Below, piece after piece: positions 50,877 through 55,662 of a DNA stretch of 55,662 nt (position 1 is the first letter of the stretch; each line of letters starts with the position of its first letter). Both the position numbers and the translations under genes were made by a program. Below the pieces are notes generated by a model. It was not told the origin of the DNA. It made no database searches and was given only the letters and a program-made list of their open reading frames with translations. This stretch comes from an uncultured Eubacteriales bacterium (GTDB lineage Bacteria > Bacillota > Clostridia > Oscillospirales > Oscillospiraceae), in assembly GCA_900547745.1 (NCBI GenBank), contig URHT01000007.1, forward strand, positions 1-55,662. The letters are read 5' to 3'.

Positions 50877-52216
50877 GACATATCTCCATCAAATGGCGCA
50901 TGACCATCTGGTTCTCCCTGCTGATGATCGTCATCACCGCCCTGATGCTGGTGTTCGTCATGCTGATGAACCGCAACCAGGTAACGCGCCCGCCGGCGGC
51001 GGAGGTGGTGCGCATGGTGCAGCGCAACGCCGACGATGTGGAGTACGACCACGGGGCCTATGACTTCAGCGATGTGGAGTTCTTCGGGCACGGCGTATAC
51101 ACGGAAATTTTCGACGCGGACGGCCGGCTGGTGGCCGGCTCCGCCGCCCCCGCCGTCACGGAGGTGCTGCCGCTGACGGCGGGCCCCATCCGCACGGCGC
51201 AGGGCAGCGACGGCGCGTACTATGTCTACGACCTGCCGCTGGCTATGAACGGCGGCGCCCTTTGGGTACGGGGCACCATCTCCGCCAACGCCAAGGGCAG
51301 CGTCATGGAGGTCATTGTGCCGCTGGCGTGGTCTGTGCTGCCGGCGCTGGTGCTGCTGAGCGTGGCCGGCGGCTGGCTCATCTCCAGTCTCTCCTTCAAG
51401 CCGATGGAGAAGGTCATCGCCGCGGCGGCCAGCATCTCCGGCGGCGAGGATCTGTCCCGCCGCATCGGCCTGCCCCGAGGCCGCAGCGAGATCAACCGGC
51501 TGGCCGGGGCCTTTGACGACATGTTCGACCGGCTGGAGCGCTCGTTCCACGCCGAGGCTCAGTTCACCTCCGACGCCAGCCACGAGCTGCGCACGCCGGT
51601 GGCCGTGATCCTGACGGAGTGCGACACACTGGAGCAGGGTCAGCCCACGGTGAAGGACTACCGCGCCGGGGTGGAGGTCATCCACGGGCAGGCCCGGCAG
51701 ATGTCACGGCTCATCACCCAGCTGCTGCACATCACCCGGCTGGAGCAGGGCACCCAGAAGCTGGAGAAGGAGTGCGCCGACCTCAGCGAGCTGGCGCAGT
51801 CCGTCTGCACGGCGCAGGCCCAGCTGGCTCCCCGGGGCATCACCCTGACCTGCGGCGCGCCGGAGCCGGTGACGCTGCCGCTGGACGTGACGCTGATGAC
51901 CCGGCTGCTGAACAACCTCATCTCCAACGCCTTCCGCTACGGCCGGGACGGCGGCCATACCGCCGTCACCGTGGGACGGGAGGGCGATACGGCGGTGCTG
52001 TCCGTGGCCGACGACGGCATCGGTATCCCGCCGGCGCTGCAGGAGCACATCTGGCAGCGGTTCTATCAGGTGGATCCCGCCCGCTCCGGCAGCGAGGGCA
52101 CGGGACTGGGCCTGTTCATGGTGCGGCAGATCGCCCGCCTCCACGGCGGCACGGCGGAGGTATCCAGCACCCCCGGCACAGGCAGCACCTTCACCGTACG
52201 CCTGCCCATGGCGTAA
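50873..52216 (+). CDS. Membrane sensor histidine kinase
   Basis: 447 residues. TM1 about 11-32, an extracytoplasmic sensor of about 115 residues, TM2 about 150-172, HAMP (173-225), H-box with His237 (SHELRTPVAV), then the N box NNLISNAFRYGRDG and G boxes VADDGIGIP and GTGLGLFMVRQI. Pairs with the upstream response regulator. The gene is followed immediately by the debris of a metal-type P-ATPase, so the sensed signal may once have been a metal ion. Confidence 0.95.
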   Translation: MRHISIKWRMTIWFSLLMIVITALMLVFVMLMNRNQVTRPPAAEVVRMVQRNADDVEYDHGAYDFSDVEFFGHGVYTEIFDADGRLVAGSAAPAVTEVLPLTAGPIRTAQGSDGAYYVYDLPLAMNGGALWVRGTISANAKGSVMEVIVPLAWSVLPALVLLSVAGGWLISSLSFKPMEKVIAAAASISGGEDLSRRIGLPRGRSEINRLAGAFDDMFDRLERSFHAEAQFTSDASHELRTPVAVILTECDTLEQGQPTVKDYRAGVEVIHGQARQMSRLITQLLHITRLEQGTQKLEKECADLSELAQSVCTAQAQLAPRGITLTCGAPEPVTLPLDVTLMTRLLNNLISNAFRYGRDGGHTAVTVGREGDTAVLSVADDGIGIPPALQEHIWQRFYQVDPARSGSEGTGLGLFMVRQIARLHGGTAEVSSTPGTGSTFTVRLPMA

Positions 52217-52224
52217 AGCACGAA

Positions 52225-52344
52225 TGACTCCCCCGCCCTGTCCGAGGCCGACGCGGGCGTCGCCATCTCCCCCGCGCGGACATCGCCCGGGAGATCGCGG
52301 ACATCACCATCGCGTCGGGGGAGCTGTTCGAGCCGGTGACGCTT
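52225..52344 (+). pseudogene. Relic of a P1B-type (heavy-metal) ATPase
   Basis: Conceptual translation gives NDSPALSEADAGVAIS, then after a single-base deletion (a GGC codon reduced to GC near 52272) ADIAREIADITIASGELF. This is the conserved C-terminal part of the metal-transporting P-ATPase, from the GDGxND loop onwards. The fragment starts 8 bases after the kinase stop; the rest of the gene is missing. It is not translated as it stands. Confidence 0.75.
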
Positions 52345-52347
52345 TGC

Positions 52348-52977
52348 TTATTTTTTCGGGTCCCGAAGCTCCGGGATCGCCCCGCCGGACACCGCCCACA
52401 GGTACAGACTGGCCACGCTGCCATACGGGCTGAAGCGGCGGCGATACCGCTCAAACCGCTGCCGGTCGATGTCCCGGTGACGGTAGAGCATCCGCAGGCC
52501 CCGCCGGATGGCAAGATCGTCATAGCTGAAGACATCCGGGCGCTGCAGGCAGAACAGCAGGATCATCTCCGCCGTCCAGACGCCGATGCCCTTCAGGCCG
52601 CTGAGCGCCTGTATCGCGTCCTCGTCGGACATGTGCGCCACCGCGTCCAGATCGAAGGCCCCGGTGTGGAGCTTCCCGGCAAAGTCCGTGATGTACTCCG
52701 CCTTGCGGAAGGTCATGCCCAGCGCCTGCAGCCGGGGGACACCCGCCGCCAGAACAGTCTCGGCGTTGACCTGTCCCAGCGCGTCCCGCATCCGCTGCCA
52801 GATGGTGGCCTGCGCCTTGGTGGAGATCTGCTGGCCGATGATGTGGTGGGCGACAGACGAAAACAGGTCGGGATCCACCTCCCGGCGGATGGGCCCCACG
52901 CGGTCAATGACCCCGCCGAGCCGCTTGTCCTTCTTCCGCAGATAGTTCAGCTCCGCTGCGCCGTATGTAAAATACAT
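52348..52977 (-). CDS. AlkA-type DNA-3-methyladenine glycosylase
   Basis: 209 residues, HhH-GPD superfamily base-excision repair enzyme. The helix-hairpin-helix LSGLKGIGVWTAEMILLF and the downstream catalytic-type Asp in YDDLAIRRG are visible; there are no C-terminal Cys of the endonuclease III cluster, so it is AlkA-like. Start at ATG 52977 (GAGGA about 11 bases before); a GTG at 52995 is possible. Removes alkylated bases. Confidence 0.85.
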   Translation of the reverse strand: MYFTYGAAELNYLRKKDKRLGGVIDRVGPIRREVDPDLFSSVAHHIIGQQISTKAQATIWQRMRDALGQVNAETVLAAGVPRLQALGMTFRKAEYITDFAGKLHTGAFDLDAVAHMSDEDAIQALSGLKGIGVWTAEMILLFCLQRPDVFSYDDLAIRRGLRMLYRHRDIDRQRFERYRRRFSPYGSVASLYLWAVSGGAIPELRDPKK

Positions 52978-53094
52978 GGCCGTCACCGTCCTCACGCTTT
53001 TGTCCGCTCCATTGTATCATAGGGGCACAGACGATGCCATCAAAAATTTTCACGGACGCCCTCCATCGAAAAGCGGCGTCATACCAGAAAGCAT

Positions 53095-53132
53095 GCGGCG
53101 GCGCATCGTCTCGTGGAGAGATGCGCCGCCGC
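53095..53132. terminator. GC-rich hairpin, likely terminator
   Basis: GCGGCGGCGCATC (53095-53107) pairs with GATGCGCCGCCGC (53120-53132). The T tail is poor (ATGCTTTCT). It lies just after the LuxR-type gene on the minus strand. Confidence 0.55.
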
Positions 53133-53140
53133 CATTGCCG

Positions 53141-54814
53141 TCATGATCCTTTCTGTGCTTCCGCCTCCTGCTGCTCCATCCGCATGAGCGCAACGCAGAG
53201 CTGCAGCTGCCGTATCTTGTGGATGCCGGTCTTTTCATAGACCCTCTTGCGGTATGTATCTACGGTGCTGGCGGCACAGCCGGGCTGCTCCGCACATTGG
53301 CGGGTACTCAGGCCGCTGACGAGAGCCTCGCATATTTCCAGCTCCTTGGCGCTCAGCTTGGCGTAGCCCTTTAAGAAATTTTCATAGTCAGCCGGATCAA
53401 GCTCCTTCTTTCCGAGGTGAGCCAAGCGACGGATCTCCGCAAGAGAATCGTCCAGCTGCCCCTGCATACCCTCCATCTGCTCCTGAAGTCCCAGCTTTTC
53501 GCCTAAAAGCTGCTCGGCTCTGTCCTGTGCGTCCTGCCGTTCCGCTTTCAGAACGGTCACAGCCTCCTCATGGGATTGCATCTTCTCGGAGATGGGCAGC
53601 AGCTCCTCAAAGATGGGCTTTCCCTTCTCGCCGCCCGCCACGGTGACATGATCGATGTCCTCCAGTATGGGTCTGAGATAGCGGCGGGTATAGAACAGGC
53701 AGCAGCCCACGGCAAAAAGCACCAGCAGCGTCAGCAGGGCGGCGATCTCTATCCCGCTTTTCAGCATGGCGCGGTCATAGGCGGCTTTTGAGATCAGCAC
53801 CGTCAGATCGTGAGGCGCCTCATCCCCGGCAGCCACTGTAAACGGCTCCGAAATGCCGACAAAGGAAAGCTCCGTCCCTACGAAGGCGGTAAGCCCACCG
53901 TGCAGGCTCTTTTTTTCCAGCAGCTCATCCGGCACAAAACAGAAGTCGTCCGTGGGATAGGTCAGAAGCCCTCTTTGAACATCCAGCCCCGCCGCGGCGT
54001 CCGACAGAACACAGGCAAGGCTGCCAATGCCGGCCGGCTGGGCGTGGTGCGCCGAGAAGTAGGTCTGATTGACGGAAAAGCCGCACAGACCGTACACCGT
54101 GCCATCCGCGCCGATCAGGGGGACGGTCAGCAATACCGCCTGCTCTGTGGTACCCGGCAGGGTGATGAACTCCGTGGTGCGGCAGCTGCGCTCTATGGGC
54201 GCGGCCGCTTTTTCCAGATGCTCCGCAAAGCCGGGGGAGCTCGACAGGTCAAATTCCTGCGCCCACTTCCGGTGGGGCATCACCTTATGCCGCCGCCCGA
54301 TGTCCGCCATGCCGCGATAGAGCAGCAGGTCACCGGTGGTGTGCTCGGCGTTGCCGCGCTGCACATACAGTCCGGCGTGGGAATCCACGGTGGGATCAGA
54401 GCTGAGCGAGACATTGAGCAGGATAAACGCGCCGGAGCAATCCGTCTGCCGCGCATACTGGCACAGCGGCTCCAGCATGGTCTCCTGCAAGGCGCCCACG
54501 GCGGCTACGTCTCCGTTGAGAGAGGAAAAGTCCGAGGTCTGCTCCTCAATGAGGTCTGTCATATCCTCCGAAAGATGGACGCCCATGACAGAGACATTCC
54601 GCCACAGGGAGGTCATATCCGAGCGAAAGGCCCCCATCTGGAAGGTCAGGGCCTTTTCCGTTTCAGCCCGTGGGCTTTTGAGCTGCCCAAGCAGAAGCAG
54701 GGCGACAAACAGCACCGCCAGCAGCAGAAGCGCCAATGCGCCCATGTATAGAAACAGCCGGCGGCGCATGGAGGGCTGCGCCTGTTTCAGTTTTGAGAGC
54801 AGAAAGCCGGGCAT
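53141..54814 (-). CDS. Membrane-bound sensor with LuxR-type DNA-binding domain
   Basis: 557 residues. A basic N-terminus, TM1 about 22-45, an extracytoplasmic sensor of about 300 residues (dCache-like by layout: YGLCGFSVNQTYFS, YRGMADIG), TM2 about 355-375, a coiled coil rich in Glu/Gln (EKMQSHEEAV to LDDSLAEIRRL), then a LuxR/FixJ-type helix-turn-helix (LSAKELEICEALVSGLSTRQCAEQ, SASTVDTYRKRVYEKTGI). It is a one-component regulator acting from the membrane. AAGGA before the ATG. Its upstream neighbour is a truncated solute-binding protein gene. Confidence 0.8.
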   Translation of the reverse strand: MPGFLLSKLKQAQPSMRRRLFLYMGALALLLLAVLFVALLLLGQLKSPRAETEKALTFQMGAFRSDMTSLWRNVSVMGVHLSEDMTDLIEEQTSDFSSLNGDVAAVGALQETMLEPLCQYARQTDCSGAFILLNVSLSSDPTVDSHAGLYVQRGNAEHTTGDLLLYRGMADIGRRHKVMPHRKWAQEFDLSSSPGFAEHLEKAAAPIERSCRTTEFITLPGTTEQAVLLTVPLIGADGTVYGLCGFSVNQTYFSAHHAQPAGIGSLACVLSDAAAGLDVQRGLLTYPTDDFCFVPDELLEKKSLHGGLTAFVGTELSFVGISEPFTVAAGDEAPHDLTVLISKAAYDRAMLKSGIEIAALLTLLVLFAVGCCLFYTRRYLRPILEDIDHVTVAGGEKGKPIFEELLPISEKMQSHEEAVTVLKAERQDAQDRAEQLLGEKLGLQEQMEGMQGQLDDSLAEIRRLAHLGKKELDPADYENFLKGYAKLSAKELEICEALVSGLSTRQCAEQPGCAASTVDTYRKRVYEKTGIHKIRQLQLCVALMRMEQQEAEAQKGS

Positions 54815-54849
54815 ATTCCTTCGCCCCCCTTCCGATGTAGTCGATTTTT

Positions 54850-55203
54850 TCAGCGAATGGAGCAGAACAACGCCCAAGTCTCCTCCGCCAGTGCGTCAAT
54901 GTCCTCGCCGGCTGCGGCGCGCTTGGGCAGCTCCTGCTGGAGCCGGCGCAGGCCGTCATAGAGGACGCTGACCCTGCCGTAGTAGCCCTCGAAGCGCGGC
55001 TCGGACACGGGGGTATAGTCCTCGCGCATGGTCTTGAGCGCGGCATAGAGACTCTCATAAGCCGCTGCGGGCGCCGGGAAATTGCCGTAATCCGAGATGG
55101 CGTCAAAGGCGCCGCTGCGCACCGGCATGTAGCCGGTCTGCGCCACGAAGTCGAGGTTGCGCTCCGCCTCCGTCAGCCAGCGGACGAACAGCGCCGCGGA
55201 CGG
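54850..55203 (-). pseudogene. Truncated ABC transporter solute-binding protein, C-terminal part
   Basis: The open frame gives SAALFVRWLTEAERNLDFVAQTGYMPVRSGAF and continues to a stop at 54850. The WLT-x-FVAQTGYMPV block is the hallmark of family 1 extracellular sugar-binding proteins near the C-terminus. Upstream of about 55203 the frame meets a stop and unrelated sequence (an integrase relic), so about three quarters of the protein is missing. The membrane LuxR-type gene lies 35 bp downstream and may once have been its regulator. Confidence 0.75.
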
Positions 55204-55211
55204 TCAATAGC

Positions 55212-55375
55212 ACCGCCCCCGCGCTGTTTGCTTTGCGTTGCCCTCGAACGCGGTGCGATCGTTGTAAACAAGCCGCTGCAAAAAGAACGGCGCGGAAAGG
55301 GTGAATATCGCCTCGTCACCACCAAAAACGGAAAGAGCCGCCAAATCACGGCGGCTCCATTCGTGGTTGACAAAA
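55212..55375 (+). pseudogene. Relic of a second integrase
   Basis: Conceptual translation ALERGAIVVNKPLQKERR followed by YRLVTTKNGKSRQITAAPFVVD resembles the beta-sheet part of the tyrosine recombinase catalytic domain. A frame shift lies just before it (LFALR in another frame). It has no catalytic Arg-His-Arg-Tyr and must be inactive. The stretch 55376-55480 shows no other gene. Confidence 0.6.
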
Positions 55376-55480
55376 ACATAAAGGGTCAAGATAGGGGTCA
55401 GCACTTTCGAGGATTTTTTGATGTGGTTGCCCACAGGTTTTGTTGTCTGCACGCCTGCATACCGCAAGGAGGGGGCGTGT

Positions 55481-55560
55481 GAGGGGGGGAACCTTTGACG
55501 GGTTCCCCCCCTCGCGTTCAGTCACCCGCCCGCAGGCGACCACTTTTGCGAAGCAAAAGT
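55481..55560. repeat. Two hairpins beside the tRNA gene
   Basis: GAGGGGGGGAACC pairs with GGGTTCCCCCCCTC-type sequence (about 55481-55513), and ACTTTTGC with GCAAAAGT (55541-55560). No coding sequence is visible. Confidence 0.6.
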
Positions 55561-55568
55561 ACCGCACC

Positions 55569-55608
55569 AAAAGAAAAGAGACATCCTCTCGGATGTCTCT
55601 TTTCTTTT
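55569..55608 (-). terminator. Terminator of the tRNA-Leu gene
   Basis: AAAAGAAAAGAGACATCC, a TCTC loop and the exact complement. On the minus strand it lies immediately after the tRNA CCA end and finishes in a T-rich run. Confidence 0.85.
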
Positions 55609-55662
55609 GGTGCGCGAGGCGGGACTTGAACCCGCACGTCCGGAGTGGACACTAGAACCTGA
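55608..55662 (-). tRNA. tRNA-Leu(CAG), 5' part outside the window
   Basis: On the minus strand the visible part reads from anticodon-loop T33 through CAG, the 3' anticodon stem, a class II variable arm (GTCC/GGAC), T arm GCGGG-TTCAAGT-CCCGC, acceptor CTCGCGC and ACCA. CCA is encoded. The long variable arm and A discriminator fit leucine. Confidence 0.88.

Overview
The window looks like chromosome from a GC-rich, strictly anaerobic gut Firmicute, most likely Oscillospirales (Oscillibacter, Dysosmobacter or Lawsonibacter-like). The reasons are two [FeFe]-hydrogenases, ECF-type vitamin transporters, a SpoIID-type protein, consensus SigA promoters, strong AGGAGG ribosome sites and very GC-rich third codon positions. 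I had no database, so the family level is an inference.

Layout. 0.1-8.4 kb is housekeeping: yqeC-like, a G5/3D cell-wall protein, a GIY-YIG nuclease plus tRNA-dihydrouridine synthase, a PLP lyase, a DMT transporter and pfkA. 8.4-16.2 kb holds a ferredoxin-like protein, trkH, a GltD/NuoF-like flavoprotein overlapping a first [FeFe]-hydrogenase, an ECF S component and a Crp/Fnr regulator whose likely operator recurs before the ferredoxin gene. 16.4-29.5 kb carries a TauE-type exporter, a putP/LysR divergon, cca, murC-ybaK, a UgpC/MsmK ATPase with a cre-like promoter, a putative pantothenate uptake gene next to coaX, a fibronectin-III secreted protein broken by an in-frame amber codon, and galE.

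29.5-33.1 kb is an AT-richer accessory patch: a beheaded resident gene abuts a beheaded tyrosine integrase, then a 5'-nucleotidase and an intact IS3-family element. It ends at the 3' side of ssrA (tmRNA), which lies downstream of smpB and a cyclophilin gene, so the trans-translation system forms one cluster. 34.7-43.1 kb holds a NUDIX hydrolase, a small membrane protein, a hydABC-type electron-bifurcating hydrogenase operon with candidate cre and Rex sites, and a hydrolase/acyltransferase fusion paired with a zinc-ribbon membrane protein.

43.1-55.7 kb has an SPFH/zinc-ribbon/TPM operon resembling B. subtilis ydjIGH but without pspA, a SpoIID/peptidoglycan-binding protein pair, an M29 aminopeptidase, a two-component system followed by the debris of a P-type metal ATPase, an AlkA-type glycosylase, a membrane-bound LuxR-type regulator, and a truncated solute-binding protein abutting an integrase relic beside a tRNA-Leu(CAG) cut by the window edge.

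Connections. Both hydrogenases point to fermentative NADH/ferredoxin disposal. The hydABC promoter carries sites expected for redox (Rex) and carbon (CcpA) control, and the msmK-like promoter also has a cre-like site. Mobile DNA is seen only as remnants at two places, both next to classic integration targets (ssrA, tRNA-Leu). No rRNA or CRISPR array is present.
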